Positions 14,613-22,480 are shown, counted from the first letter of the stretch. The stretch is 24,449 bases of DNA from Clostridiales bacterium (GCA_004556455.1 SFGY01000013.1:1-24449), one strand, 5' to 3'. Made by a program: numbers and translations. Notes: a model not told the origin generated them from the sequence alone.

Positions 14613-14688
14613 TGGTGGACCTGAAGGGATTCGAACCCTCGACCTCTCGGATGCGAACCGAACGCTCTCCCAGCTGAGCTACAAGCCC
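14613..14688 (-). tRNA. tRNA-Ala(CGC)
   Basis: A 76-nt cloverleaf with encoded CCA. The acceptor stem GGGCTTG pairs with CAGGTCC and includes the G3-U70 pair that marks alanine tRNAs. The D arm is GCTC...GAGC, the anticodon loop is TTCGCAT (anticodon CGC, codon GCG), and the T arm is GAGGG TTCGAAT CCCTT. The 3' end faces the accessory DNA, a common integration setting, but no copy of the tRNA 3' end was found elsewhere in the window. Confidence 0.96.
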
Positions 14689-14750
14689 GTATGAACAGGG
14701 CGGGATGCCCCGCTCATCTATTATACACGTTTCGCGGCGGATTGCAAGCA

Positions 14751-14804
14751 TTTTCTTCCGCCCAGCGGGATTTTTCTTCCGCCCAGCGGGATTTTTCTTC
14801 CGCC
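14751..14804. repeat. 21-bp tandem repeat, 2.6 copies
   Basis: Units begin at 14751, 14772 and 14793 (last one partial). Each starts TTTTCTTCCGCC and, in full copies, contains the small hairpin CCGC-CCA-GCGG followed by GATTTTT, a mini-terminator shape. The array ends 6 bp before the stop of the HxlR gene. Confidence 0.85.
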
Positions 14805-14809
14805 GGAGA

Positions 14810-15157
14810 TCACGTCTTCCGGCCGGAGTCCCTGTCCATCTCCGCCTCGGCCCAGTCGGACAGACTCTCCAGCACCGGCAGCAGGCGCATGCAGCGCTCC
14901 GTGGCGCTGTACTCCACCCGCACCGGCACCTCCGGATACGCCTGCCGCCGCACCAGGCCGTCCCCCTCCAGCTCCCGCAGGGCCGCCGAGAGCACCGTGT
15001 TGCTGATGCCGTCCAGCTTGGCCCGCAGGGCGTTGTAGCGGATGGTCCCGGCGTTGGCCACGGAGCAGAGGATCTGCACCTTCCACTTGCCGCCGATGCG
15101 GCTCATGGCCCAGTGCAGGGGACATTTTTCCATACAGGGGCAGTCGTAATGGGACAT
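14810..15157 (-). CDS. HxlR-family transcriptional regulator
   Basis: A 115-residue winged-helix protein with the family's N-terminal cysteine region (CPCMEKCPL), then GGKWKVQILCSVANAGTIRY and LDGISNTVLSAALRELEGDG, and a dimerisation helix at the C terminus. HxlR proteins respond to aldehydes, thiol stress or other small molecules and usually control a neighbouring enzyme or exporter. AGGAGG precedes the ATG at 15157. It diverges from a LysE exporter gene across a 100-bp shared promoter region, which makes that exporter the obvious target. The conserved Cys residues near the N terminus would allow redox or electrophile sensing; this is inferred. Confidence 0.93.
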   Translation of the reverse strand: MSHYDCPCMEKCPLHWAMSRIGGKWKVQILCSVANAGTIRYNALRAKLDGISNTVLSAALRELEGDGLVRRQAYPEVPVRVEYSATERCMRLLPVLESLSDWAEAEMDRDSGRKT

Positions 15158-15257
15158 GGTAAGCTCCTCCTGACCTGCTCATAATTTTCTGCGCTCTTGC
15201 TTTTTCCCGGGATTATGATACGATTATAGCAGATAAGAAAAAAGGAGTAAATAGCAA

Positions 15258-15875
15258 ATGCGTATATATCTTCAGGGCCTCACCATGGGCCTGGCGTATG
15301 TGGCCCCCATCGGGCTGCAGAATCTGTTCGTCATCAACAGCGCCCTGGCCCAGCGGCGCAGCCGGGTGTATCTCACCGCCCTGATCGTCATCCTGTGGGA
15401 CGTGTCCCTGGGGGTGTCCTGCTTCCTGGGGGCCGGGGCGCTGATGCAGGCCCTGCCCTGGCTGCAGAAGGTCATCCTGGGCATCGGCAGCCTCATCGTC
15501 ATCTGGATCGGCATCGGCCTTCTGCGGTCCACGGCCTCCCTGGAGGGCGGCCGGGATGTCAACGTCCCCATCTGGAAGCTGATCTCATCCGCCTTTGTGG
15601 TCACCTGGACCAATCCCCAGGCCCTGATCGACGGCACCATGATGCTGGGAGCCTTCCGGGCCAGCCTGCCGGAGGGCGGCGACCTGCCGTTTATCTGCGG
15701 CTTTGGCAGCGCCTCCGCCCTGTGGTTTCTGACCCTGTCCACGGTGGTGTCCCTGCTGGGCAGCCGGTTCAACGAAAAGATCCTCAACGTCATCAACAAG
15801 GTCTGCGGCGGGGTCATCATCTTCTATGGCGCGAAGCTCCTCTGGAGCTTTGTGCAGCTTATGGGTTGGCTGTAA
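15258..15875 (+). CDS. LysE-family amino-acid exporter
   Basis: A 205-residue membrane protein with about six hydrophobic segments. Family signatures are GLTMGLAYVAPIGLQNLFV at the N terminus and VTWTNPQALIDGTMMLG around residues 114-130. LysE proteins export lysine, arginine or other amino acids or derivatives by proton antiport. AAGGAG lies about 10 nt before the ATG. It diverges from the HxlR gene, its likely regulator, and its 3' end overlaps the convergent MFS gene by 17 bp. The substrate cannot be decided. Confidence 0.93.
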   Translation: MRIYLQGLTMGLAYVAPIGLQNLFVINSALAQRRSRVYLTALIVILWDVSLGVSCFLGAGALMQALPWLQKVILGIGSLIVIWIGIGLLRSTASLEGGRDVNVPIWKLISSAFVVTWTNPQALIDGTMMLGAFRASLPEGGDLPFICGFGSASALWFLTLSTVVSLLGSRFNEKILNVINKVCGGVIIFYGAKLLWSFVQLMGWL

Positions 15876-17097
15876 GCTGCCGCCGGGAGGAGGCGATGTA
15901 CAGGGGGATGGCCGCCAGCTGGGCCGCCACGGACACGGCGATCATGGCCGGGATGCTGACGTCGTACAGCACCCCCAGCAGCCAGCTGCCCAAAAACCAG
16001 AACACGCCGAAGGCGCACTCGAACACACCGTAGCCCGTGGCCCGGCTGGCCTTGGGCACCATGGAGCTGACCGCCGCCTTCAGGATGGACTCCTGGGCGC
16101 CCATGCCCACGCCCCACAGGGCGATGCCCACCAGCAGGGAGGCCACCGAGTGCCCGGCGAACACGAAGATGGCGAAGGGCGCCGACAGCACCGTGCTCCA
16201 CACCAGGGTCCGGACCCCCTTCTTGTCATACAACAGCCCGAAGAACAGGGCCGCCACCGCGTCCACCAGCATGGCCCCGGCATACAGCAGGGGCAGCGTT
16301 CCGCTGGAGATCAGACTTCCCGTTTCCCGCAGGCCCGCCGCCACACCGGTGAAGGTCCGGGAGACATGCATGATGATGATGGAATAGTCGATGAAGCCGA
16401 AGGCAAACAGGCTGATGCCGGCGATATACAGGATGAACTCCTTCTTCATGTGGAAGGGGACGTACTCCTTGGGCTCCGGCTCGAAGTGCTCCGGGTTGGG
16501 GAATTTCCGCCGGGTCATCAGCAGCAGGATCAGCGTGATGGCACCGGGGATGGCCAGCACCGCAAAGCATGTGGCATACACCTGGAAGGTGGTGCCGCCG
16601 GTTTTCAGCAGCATCACCACATACAGCAGCACCGGTCCCAGGAACGCGCCGATCTGGTCCAGCACCTCCTGGATGCCGAAGCTCTTGCCCACCCCCTCCT
16701 GGGAGGCGGCAAAGGACATGATGGTGTCCTTGGCGGGCTTTTTGATGGCCTTGCCCATGCGCTGGATCACCAGCAGGGCACAGGCCCAGATCCAGCCGTG
16801 TTCTCCCACCAGGGCCAGGGCCGGAACCGCCAGAACGTCCAGCACATACCCGGCGATGGTCATGGGCCAGTAGTGCTTGCTCTTATCCGTCAGCTTGCCG
16901 AACACATACCGCATGGAGTAGCCCACCAGCTCCCCCAGGCCGGAGATGAACCCGATGGTTCCGGCGGAGGCCCCCAGCAGGGCCAGATACGCTCCCCGGA
17001 TGCTGGACGCGCCCTCGTGGGTCATGTCCGAAAACAGGCTGACGATGCCGAACAGCACGATGAAGGCCATGGCCTGGGACATTTTCTTACCGCGCAT
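15859..17097 (-). CDS. MFS transporter
   Basis: A 412-residue protein with about 12 hydrophobic segments and the MFS pattern: FGIVSLFSDMTHEGASSI at the start of TM1, the loop 2-3 motif GYSMRYVFGKLTDKSKHYW, and a second half whose matching loop is FGLLYDKKGVRTLVW. The short cytoplasmic C terminus ends SSRRQLTANP. I chose the ATG at 17097 because GGGAGG precedes it and a clear promoter is 40 bp upstream; an in-frame upstream ATG at 17286 would run through that promoter and a terminator hairpin. The 3' end overlaps the LysE gene by 17 bp. The substrate is unknown. Confidence 0.93.
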   Translation of the reverse strand: MRGKKMSQAMAFIVLFGIVSLFSDMTHEGASSIRGAYLALLGASAGTIGFISGLGELVGYSMRYVFGKLTDKSKHYWPMTIAGYVLDVLAVPALALVGEHGWIWACALLVIQRMGKAIKKPAKDTIMSFAASQEGVGKSFGIQEVLDQIGAFLGPVLLYVVMLLKTGGTTFQVYATCFAVLAIPGAITLILLLMTRRKFPNPEHFEPEPKEYVPFHMKKEFILYIAGISLFAFGFIDYSIIIMHVSRTFTGVAAGLRETGSLISSGTLPLLYAGAMLVDAVAALFFGLLYDKKGVRTLVWSTVLSAPFAIFVFAGHSVASLLVGIALWGVGMGAQESILKAAVSSMVPKASRATGYGVFECAFGVFWFLGSWLLGVLYDVSIPAMIAVSVAAQLAAIPLYIASSRRQLTANP

Positions 17098-17135
17098 AAT
17101 GGTTTCCTCCCTGCCGGCTGCTTTTCTCACAGCCC

Positions 17136-17163
17136 ATGATACCCCAGACTCCCGGTTTGTCAA
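17136..17163 (-). promoter_or_regulatory. Promoter of the MFS transporter gene
   Basis: A consensus TTGACA -35 (17158-17163) and TATCAT -10 (17136-17141) with a 16-bp spacer on the minus strand, about 40 bp before the start codon. It decides the start choice at 17097. Confidence 0.75.
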
Positions 17164-17173
17164 GGGCCTGCGG

Positions 17174-17206
17174 AAAAAAAGGAGCCGCCCTGCAAGCAGG
17201 GCGGCC
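17174..17206 (-). terminator. Leftward terminator just upstream of the MFS promoter
   Basis: GCCGCCCTG (17184-17192) pairs with CAGGGCGGC (17197-17205); leftward it is followed by CC and seven Ts. No leftward gene lies upstream of it, so it may insulate the MFS promoter from antisense transcription. Confidence 0.75.
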
Positions 17207-17351
17207 CAAGCGGGTGGGATATTGGAAAGCTTCCGATGCTTATGATACGCCGTTTTGGCCGCCGTGTAAATAGGAACCTTTGTCATATGCTGTCGAATGA
17301 CCAGAAAATCTTAAATTTTTGTGAATAACTGCCAAAAATGCACGGGGCTAC

Positions 17352-17380
17352 TTTTCAAGCGCCCAGCAATATGTTATAAT
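17352..17380 (+). promoter_or_regulatory. Promoter of the hibernation factor gene
   Basis: TTTTCA -35 (17352-17357), 17-bp spacer, TATAAT -10 (17375-17380) preceded by TGT, giving an extended -10. It lies 75 bp before the start codon. The rest of the 357-bp gap 17098-17454 holds the MFS promoter and terminator described separately and nothing else recognised. Confidence 0.7.
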
Positions 17381-17454
17381 ACGTCCAAGGATAAAGGGAA
17401 CCATCTCCCCGACCCTTGCCCCGAAAGGGATACCTGCGAAAGGAGCAACCAACT

Positions 17455-17994
17455 ATGAAGTTCACATTTACCTGCAAGAAGATCGCCCTGAACGACTCCA
17501 TCAAGGAATATGCCGAAAAGAAGATCAGCAAGCTGGATCGGTATTTCCCGGAGGAAGCGGACGCATTTGTGACCTTCGCCGTGGAGAAAAAGAACCGCTG
17601 CGTGGTGGAGCTGACCATCCGCACTGCCAACGGCACCCTGTTCCGCGCCCAGGAGGAGGACCCCGACGGCGACATGCGGGGCGCCATCAACGAGGCCGTG
17701 GCCTTTATCGAGCGCCGCATCCGCAAGAACAAGACCCGTCTGGCCCGGAATCTGCGGCCCGACGCCCTGACCTCCAATATCCCCGCCGAGTTCGACGTGG
17801 TGGAGGAGCCGGAGTTCGACGTGGTGCGCACCAAGCGCTTCGCCGTGAAGCCCATGACCACCGAGGAGGCCATTCTCCAGATGAACCTGCTGGACCACAC
17901 CTTCTATGTGTTCCGCAACATGGACACCTCCGCCGTGTGCGTGGTGTACCGCCGCAACAACGGCGGCTACGGCCTCATCGAGACCCAGGACTGA
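17455..17994 (+). CDS. hpf: Long-form ribosome hibernation promoting factor
   Basis: A 179-residue protein that binds 30S subunits and, through its C-terminal domain, pairs ribosomes into inactive 100S dimers in stationary phase. The N-terminal S30AE/YfiA domain (1-~95) has MKFTFTCKKIALNDSIKEYA, and the C-terminal dimerisation domain (~122-179) has DVVRTKRFAVKPMTTEEAIL and LLDHTFYVFRNMDT and ends GGYGLIETQD. This length is the standard long form of Firmicutes. AAAGGAGC lies 8 nt before the ATG, with an extended -10 promoter upstream and a strong terminator after it. It is transcribed alone. The assignment is secure. Confidence 0.97.
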   Translation: MKFTFTCKKIALNDSIKEYAEKKISKLDRYFPEEADAFVTFAVEKKNRCVVELTIRTANGTLFRAQEEDPDGDMRGAINEAVAFIERRIRKNKTRLARNLRPDALTSNIPAEFDVVEEPEFDVVRTKRFAVKPMTTEEAILQMNLLDHTFYVFRNMDTSAVCVVYRRNNGGYGLIETQD

Positions 17995-18010
17995 TTCTCA
18001 TATAACCTCC

Positions 18011-18043
18011 CCGGGGCGGACGAAAGTCCGCCCCCGGTTTTTT
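18011..18043 (+). terminator. Terminator of hpf
   Basis: CCGGGGCGGAC (18011-18021) and GTCCGCCCCCGG (18026-18037) form a GC-rich stem closed by a GAAA tetraloop and followed by six Ts. Confidence 0.92.
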
Positions 18044-18047
18044 GACA

Positions 18048-18079
18048 AATAAATCCCCCTCCCGTCGGGAGGGGGATTT
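18048..18079 (-). terminator. Terminator of the leftward YheO/ligase operon
   Basis: Perfect 13-bp arms, AAATCCCCCTCCC (18051-18063) and GGGAGGGGGATTT (18067-18079), around a 3-nt loop, followed leftward by ATTTGTC. It sits 4 bp after the stop of the YheO-like gene. Confidence 0.85.
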
Positions 18080-18083
18080 GCGA

Positions 18084-18779
18084 TTATGCCCGGTTGTTGA
18101 GCTTTCCCAGATAGCGGTAGATGCTGGCCTCGGAGCTGTGCAGCTCCTTGGCCACATAGCTGACGGAGCCCTTCAGCAGGAACACGCCCTTGCGGTTCAG
18201 GGCCGCCATGATCTCCATCTTCTCGTCCTGGGTCAGCCGCTCCACCGGCACGGGATAGCCGGACACCACCTCGGACACGATGCTGGCGGTGGCCCCGGCG
18301 ATGGAGGTGGGATAGGTCTTTTCCGGCGGCTCGGCGGTGGGGTCGGTGTCGTCCTCCACGATCAGGCGGGTGCCGCTCTGCACCCCCGGCGTCAGCATAT
18401 TGCTGCACAGGTCCATGACCCGGGCCGACAGCTCCTGATAGCGGCTGCTGTCGAAGTTGATGCACAGCAGGCCCGCCAGCTCGTTGTGGGGCCCCTTGAT
18501 GAACAGGGAGTTGGAGCACATCTTCTTGCCGGTGATGGCGGTGGACTCGAACCGCAGCACATAGTCCTGGGTCTCGTACAGGTGGCTGGTGAGATACTCC
18601 AGCATTTTGTTGCTCAGGGGGGAGCCCAGGTGGCGGCCGGTCAGCTCGCCGTTGGCAATGGCGATGATCTCGTTGGAATCGTCCTTCAGCTCGTGAAGGG
18701 CCACCTCATAGTCCGGGCCCAGAATGTGGCCCAGGAAGTCCACCAATACGGTGTATTGCCGTCTCATTTCCCTGTCCAT
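18084..18779 (-). CDS. YheO-like PAS/HTH transcriptional regulator
   Basis: A 231-residue protein. The N-terminal YheO-type PAS-like domain (about 5-115) has LGPDYEVALHELKDDSNEII, IANGELTGRHLGSPL and FESTAITGKKMCSNSLFI; the C-terminal HTH_22-type domain (about 165-225) has LNRKGVFLLKGSVSYVAKEL and HSSEASIYRYLGKL. Related proteins are thought to sense a small ligand and regulate adjacent metabolic genes. I chose the ATG at 18779 with AAGGAGG at 7 nt; a TTG six bases upstream is less likely. It is the last gene of a leftward operon, 17 bp after the ligase gene, so it may regulate its own operon. Confidence 0.92.
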   Translation of the reverse strand: MDREMRRQYTVLVDFLGHILGPDYEVALHELKDDSNEIIAIANGELTGRHLGSPLSNKMLEYLTSHLYETQDYVLRFESTAITGKKMCSNSLFIKGPHNELAGLLCINFDSSRYQELSARVMDLCSNMLTPGVQSGTRLIVEDDTDPTAEPPEKTYPTSIAGATASIVSEVVSGYPVPVERLTQDEKMEIMAALNRKGVFLLKGSVSYVAKELHSSEASIYRYLGKLNNRA

Positions 18780-18796
18780 TGACAAGCCTCCTTGCT

Positions 18797-20698
18797 TTAT
18801 TCCTTGGGGGTCTCGGCTTCTTTGGCCGCTTCCTTGGCGGCCTCCTTGGCCTCCTTGGCTTCCTTGGCCGCCTTCTTGGCCTCGGCGGCCTTCTTGGCCT
18901 TGCGCTCCTGAACGGCGGCCTTGCGCTCCTCCTCCAGCTGGCGGCGCTGGGCGTCGATCTTGGCATTTTCGGCGGCCTTGGCGTCCAGCTTGGCGTTTTC
19001 TTCCTCCTCCAGCACCCGATAGGCCACCTTGCCCACCAGGGTCTTGGGCAGTTCCTCCCGGAACTCGATGTCCGAGGGCATGGCATACTTGGCGATGTGC
19101 TTGCGGCAGTAGTCCATCAGCTCCTGCTTGCAGGCCTCCGTGGGCACATAGCCGGGCTTGAGCACCACGAATGCCTTGACCCGCTGCATCTTGATGGGGT
19201 CCTTGACGCCAATGACGCAGCTCAGGTGGACGTACTCGTGGCCGTCCAGGATGTTCTCCAGCTGGGAGGGATACACGTTGTAGCCGTTGGTAACGATCAT
19301 GCGCTTGATGCGCTGGCGGAAGTAGATGAAGCCCTCCTCGTCCATCATGCCCAGGTCGCCGGTATGGACCCAGGTCAGGCCATCGGCGTGGGTCTGCTTG
19401 GTCTGGGCCGTCTCCTCGGGATGGTTGACATACTCCAGCATCATGGTGGGGCCGGTCAGGCAGATCTCGCCCTCCTCGCCGTAGGGGACCTCCTCCTGGG
19501 TGCCGGGCTTGACAATCTTATAATAGGTATCCGGGAAGGGGATGCCGATGGAGCCCTCCTTCTGCTTGTGGATGGGGGTCAGGCAGCTGGCGGTGACGCA
19601 CTCGGTGGTGCCGTAGCCCTCCCGGACGGTGATGGATGCGCCGTGCTCCTTCAGGAAGGCATCGAACCGCTTCTTCAGCTCCACGGACAGGCTGTCGCCG
19701 CCGGAGAACACGCCCAGCAGGCAACTCAGGTCGGCCCCCTCGATCTCCTTCACCCGCAACAGGGCCTCGAACAGGGAGGGAACGCCGGCGATGAGATTGG
19801 GCTGGTGCTTCTTGATCAGCTCGGCATAGCTCTGGGGCGTGAAGCGGGGGATCAGGATGCAGTGGCCGCCGTTGGCCACCATGGAATGGATGGACACGCC
19901 CAGGCCGAAGCCGTGGAACATGGGCATAATGGCCAGCATCTTGTGGCCGGGCCGGAAGAAGGGGTTGGTGGCGATGATCTGGGCGGCCAGGGCGTTGAAG
20001 TTGCGGTTGGACAGCAGGATGCCCTTGGTCACGCCGGTGGTGCCGCCGGAATACAGGATGGCGGCGGGGTCCTCGGCCTTGCGGCGGACCTGATAGATCT
20101 CCACATATTCGCCCCGGCGCAGGAACTCCTTCCAGGACAGAACGCCTGCCCGGCCGGCGGGGATCTTGGGATTCCTGCGGCCCTCGGTGAGCTTATAGCC
20201 CACCTTCAGCAGGGGCTTGAGCTCGTCGGCCACGGAGGTGACGATCAGGCACGGCAGGTCCACGGCCTTGCGGACGCTTTCAAACTTGGGATAAAACTGG
20301 TCCAGGGTGATGGCCGCCACGGAGCCGGAATCCCGCAGATAGAAGGCGATCTCGCTTTCGGCGGACAGGGGGTGCACCATGTTGGCGATGGCGCCCACCA
20401 TATTCACGGCGTAGAACATGCACAGGGTCTGGGGCGCGTTGGGCATGCAGATGGTGACCTTGTCGCCCTCCCGGATGCCGATGGCCTTCAGGCTCTTGGC
20501 GCAGGCGTTGATCTTCTTCCACATTTCGGCATAGGTGGTGCACTTGCCCATGAACTCATAGGCGATGTAGTCGGGATAGCGGCGCACCATCTCCTCCACT
20601 CGGCCGCACATGGACAGGGTGGAATAATTCAGGGTAGCGGGCACCTCGGGGTCCTTGCTCTTGAGCCAGGGGGCTTTGACCTGAGCGGCTTTACTCAT
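18797..20698 (-). CDS. AMP-forming acyl-CoA synthetase with a charged C-terminal tail
   Basis: A 633-residue adenylate-forming ligase that activates a carboxylic acid to acyl-AMP and then acyl-CoA. Motifs: P-loop ILYSGGTTGVTKGILLSNRN, A5 REGYGTTECV, A7 WVHTGDLGMMDEEGFIYF, A8 RQRIKRMIVTNGYNVYPSQL, and the A10 lysine in LPKTLVGKVAYRVLE. The usual enzyme ends near residue 563; here about 70 further residues are almost entirely Ala, Lys, Glu and Arg (for example EAKKAAKEAKEAKEAAKEAA), predicted as a continuous helix or coiled coil. Its start overlaps the stop of the upstream E2-like gene by 8 bp (translational coupling). The substrate is probably a medium- or long-chain acid, but this cannot be decided. 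The long open frame opposite it is not a gene. Confidence 0.94.
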   Translation of the reverse strand: MSKAAQVKAPWLKSKDPEVPATLNYSTLSMCGRVEEMVRRYPDYIAYEFMGKCTTYAEMWKKINACAKSLKAIGIREGDKVTICMPNAPQTLCMFYAVNMVGAIANMVHPLSAESEIAFYLRDSGSVAAITLDQFYPKFESVRKAVDLPCLIVTSVADELKPLLKVGYKLTEGRRNPKIPAGRAGVLSWKEFLRRGEYVEIYQVRRKAEDPAAILYSGGTTGVTKGILLSNRNFNALAAQIIATNPFFRPGHKMLAIMPMFHGFGLGVSIHSMVANGGHCILIPRFTPQSYAELIKKHQPNLIAGVPSLFEALLRVKEIEGADLSCLLGVFSGGDSLSVELKKRFDAFLKEHGASITVREGYGTTECVTASCLTPIHKQKEGSIGIPFPDTYYKIVKPGTQEEVPYGEEGEICLTGPTMMLEYVNHPEETAQTKQTHADGLTWVHTGDLGMMDEEGFIYFRQRIKRMIVTNGYNVYPSQLENILDGHEYVHLSCVIGVKDPIKMQRVKAFVVLKPGYVPTEACKQELMDYCRKHIAKYAMPSDIEFREELPKTLVGKVAYRVLEEEENAKLDAKAAENAKIDAQRRQLEEERKAAVQERKAKKAAEAKKAAKEAKEAKEAAKEAAKEAETPKE

Positions 20699-21566
20699 AA
20701 GATACTTCCTCCTTCAAGGGCTTCTCCAGCTCCTCCGGGTGCTCCAGCAGATACTTCAGCAGCCGGATGGACTTGGAGTAATAATAACCGTCGGCCAGGC
20801 GCTCGTCGATGGTCAGACCCAGATCCAGGGTCTCCCGCATGGCCACATTGCCGTCGGCGTCATAAAAGGGACTCAGCTTCTTTTCACCGATGATGCAGAA
20901 CACGGAGCAGGTGCCCCAGTTGGTCAGGTGGTGATAGCCGCACTTGAGCTTGATGGAGCCCAGGTTGGACAGCACCACGGAGCTGTAGTAGGGGTCGTTG
21001 CAGGTCATGCTGTCGGGGACCCAGCCGTGCTTGTCCAGCCACATGATGAACCGCACCGCCGCCTTGCCCAGCCACCGGGGCAGCTTGTTGAGGATGTCCA
21101 TCTCGCCGGTGGTGCTGTCCACCTTGTCGGAGCGGCACTCCGTCACCTGCTGGCGGATGTATTCATGCACCGTGTCGATGGTGTCGTCGCCGGTGGTGTG
21201 CAGCATGGCCAGGGCCTCGGCCCCCTTGTCGGAAAACTGCTTTTTCACCACGAAGGACGCCGTCACTTCGTTGCGCTGGAAGAAGTTGCCATTGACGATG
21301 AAGCGGTTCATCTTGGGCCGCAGGGTGATGGTTTTCACCAGTGCCGTCAGCACCAGGTGGAAATAGGTATAGGGAAAGTCCTTCTCCGTCTCATTGCGGC
21401 GGGCCATATACTCCTTCACCGGGGTCAGGTCGATGCGCTCGGAGATGTATGCCTCGTTGTCGCAGCGGTTGGGATAGATAATGCCGGTGATGAAGTGCAG
21501 AGAATCCAGCTCCCGCAGCAGCCGGCCGTCCCGGCGGTCGCCCCGCCGTCTTTTCTGTGTTTCCAT
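20691..21566 (-). CDS. Stand-alone 2-oxoacid dehydrogenase E2-type acyltransferase-like protein
   Basis: A 291-residue protein related to the catalytic domain of lipoyl acyltransferases (CAT fold), without lipoyl or E1-binding domains. Recognisable blocks are the central FHLVLTALVKTITLRPKMNR, SSVVLSNLGSIKL with YHHLTNWGTCSVFCIIGEKK, and the C-terminal block TIDERLADGYYYSKSIRLLK. In active enzymes this last block reads H-R-x-x-D-G; here Glu255 stands in the catalytic His position (DERLADG), so acyl transfer by the usual mechanism is doubtful. I chose the ATG at 21566, with AGGAG 7 nt upstream. It is the first gene of an operon with the acyl-CoA ligase (8-bp overlap) and the YheO-like regulator, suggesting a shared role in acyl-group metabolism. 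Confidence 0.88.
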   Translation of the reverse strand: METQKRRRGDRRDGRLLRELDSLHFITGIIYPNRCDNEAYISERIDLTPVKEYMARRNETEKDFPYTYFHLVLTALVKTITLRPKMNRFIVNGNFFQRNEVTASFVVKKQFSDKGAEALAMLHTTGDDTIDTVHEYIRQQVTECRSDKVDSTTGEMDILNKLPRWLGKAAVRFIMWLDKHGWVPDSMTCNDPYYSSVVLSNLGSIKLKCGYHHLTNWGTCSVFCIIGEKKLSPFYDADGNVAMRETLDLGLTIDERLADGYYYSKSIRLLKYLLEHPEELEKPLKEEVSYE

Positions 21567-21624
21567 TGGTTTCTCCTGTTTTTTTATTCGCATTTTTACA
21601 AGCAAAAGTAATATCTCATATTAG

Positions 21625-21646
21625 ATTATAAGATTCTCTTATTATA
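21625..21646 (-). promoter_or_regulatory. AT-rich promoter region of the acyl-ligase operon
   Basis: Two minus-strand TATAAT boxes (21641-21646 and 21625-21630) stand within a repeated AGAATCT element (direct copies 18 bp apart). Neither has a good -35, which hints at activator dependence. Confidence 0.35.
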
Positions 21647-21718
21647 ACAGATTCTTTGCGGCATTTCTACCCTTTTCTGTCATTTTTCTTCGTTAAAATC
21701 CCCAAATCGACGGAGGAT

Positions 21719-22390
21719 TTACCGCAGCAGTCCGCTGGAGGCCATGGAAACAAAATCTCCGTCGGCCACGATGATGTGGTCGATGAGCCGGATATCCAGC
21801 CGCTTCAGGGCGTCCCGGACCTGGACGGTGGCCTGAACATCCGCCTGGGAGGGCAGGGCCACGCCGCTGGGGTGGTTGTGGGCCAGGAACACGCCGCTGG
21901 CCCCGGACAGCAGGGCGTTTTCCACCGCCTGCCGCAGGCTCAGCACCGTCATGTCCGCCTGCCCCTGGGACAGCATCCGGCAGGACAGGACCTTTCCCTT
22001 GCCGTCCACGCACAGCTGATACAGCTGCTCCGTCCGCTGCCCGTCCAGCAGCCGCAGGAAATAGGCCCCGGCCTGGTCCACGGAGGCCACGATCTTCTCC
22101 TCCCGGCCCGGCCGCCTGGCCCGGTCCCCCATGGCACCTATCAGCCGCAGCAGCACCGCCGCGTTCTGCCCCACGCCCTCCACCTGCTCCAGCTCCTGCT
22201 CCGGGGCGGTCAGCACCCGGTCCAGAGAGCCGAACTGCTCCAGCAGCCGGTGGGCGGTCTCGTTGGTGTCCCGGCGGGGGATGGCGTAAAACAGGGCCAG
22301 CTCCAGCAGCTCATGGTCGGCCATGCTCTGGGGTCCGTGGGATAAAAACTGCTGGCGCTTGCGCTGGCGGTGCCCGTCGTGCAGACCCAT
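21719..22390 (-). CDS. radC: RadC/JAB-domain protein
   Basis: A 223-residue protein. The N-terminal helix-hairpin-helix region (about 15-75, with LLELALFYAIPRRDTNETAH and VEGVGQNAAVLLRL) is followed by a RadC/MPN domain (about 100-223). The full JAMM metal-binding motif is present as HNHPSGVALPSQAD (H-x-H-x7-S-x2-D). The role of RadC is unsettled; it was named for DNA repair but the fold is that of a metal hydrolase. I chose the ATG at 22390 after a GGGGGGA tract; an in-frame ATG at 22405 is possible. It is transcribed on its own, divergent from the nitroreductase gene. Confidence 0.94.
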   Translation of the reverse strand: MGLHDGHRQRKRQQFLSHGPQSMADHELLELALFYAIPRRDTNETAHRLLEQFGSLDRVLTAPEQELEQVEGVGQNAAVLLRLIGAMGDRARRPGREEKIVASVDQAGAYFLRLLDGQRTEQLYQLCVDGKGKVLSCRMLSQGQADMTVLSLRQAVENALLSGASGVFLAHNHPSGVALPSQADVQATVQVRDALKRLDIRLIDHIIVADGDFVSMASSGLLR

Positions 22391-22480
22391 TTTTTGTCCC
22401 CCCATTTCCCGGCTTTGTCCCGATAATATCCCGCATTGTATCACATTTTCCCGGATTTTACAAGTACGGCTCCGCCGCCC

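Noticed and set aside
15826..17139. 437-codon open frame on the + strand
   Set aside because: Antisense to the MFS transporter; Gln/His/Gly-rich composition and no family resemblance.
18779..20893. 704-codon open frame on the + strand
   Set aside because: Lies opposite the acyl-CoA ligase and E2-like genes and is rich in His, Gly, Leu and Gln as expected from reverse reading of GC-rich codons. No ribosome site or recognisable domain.
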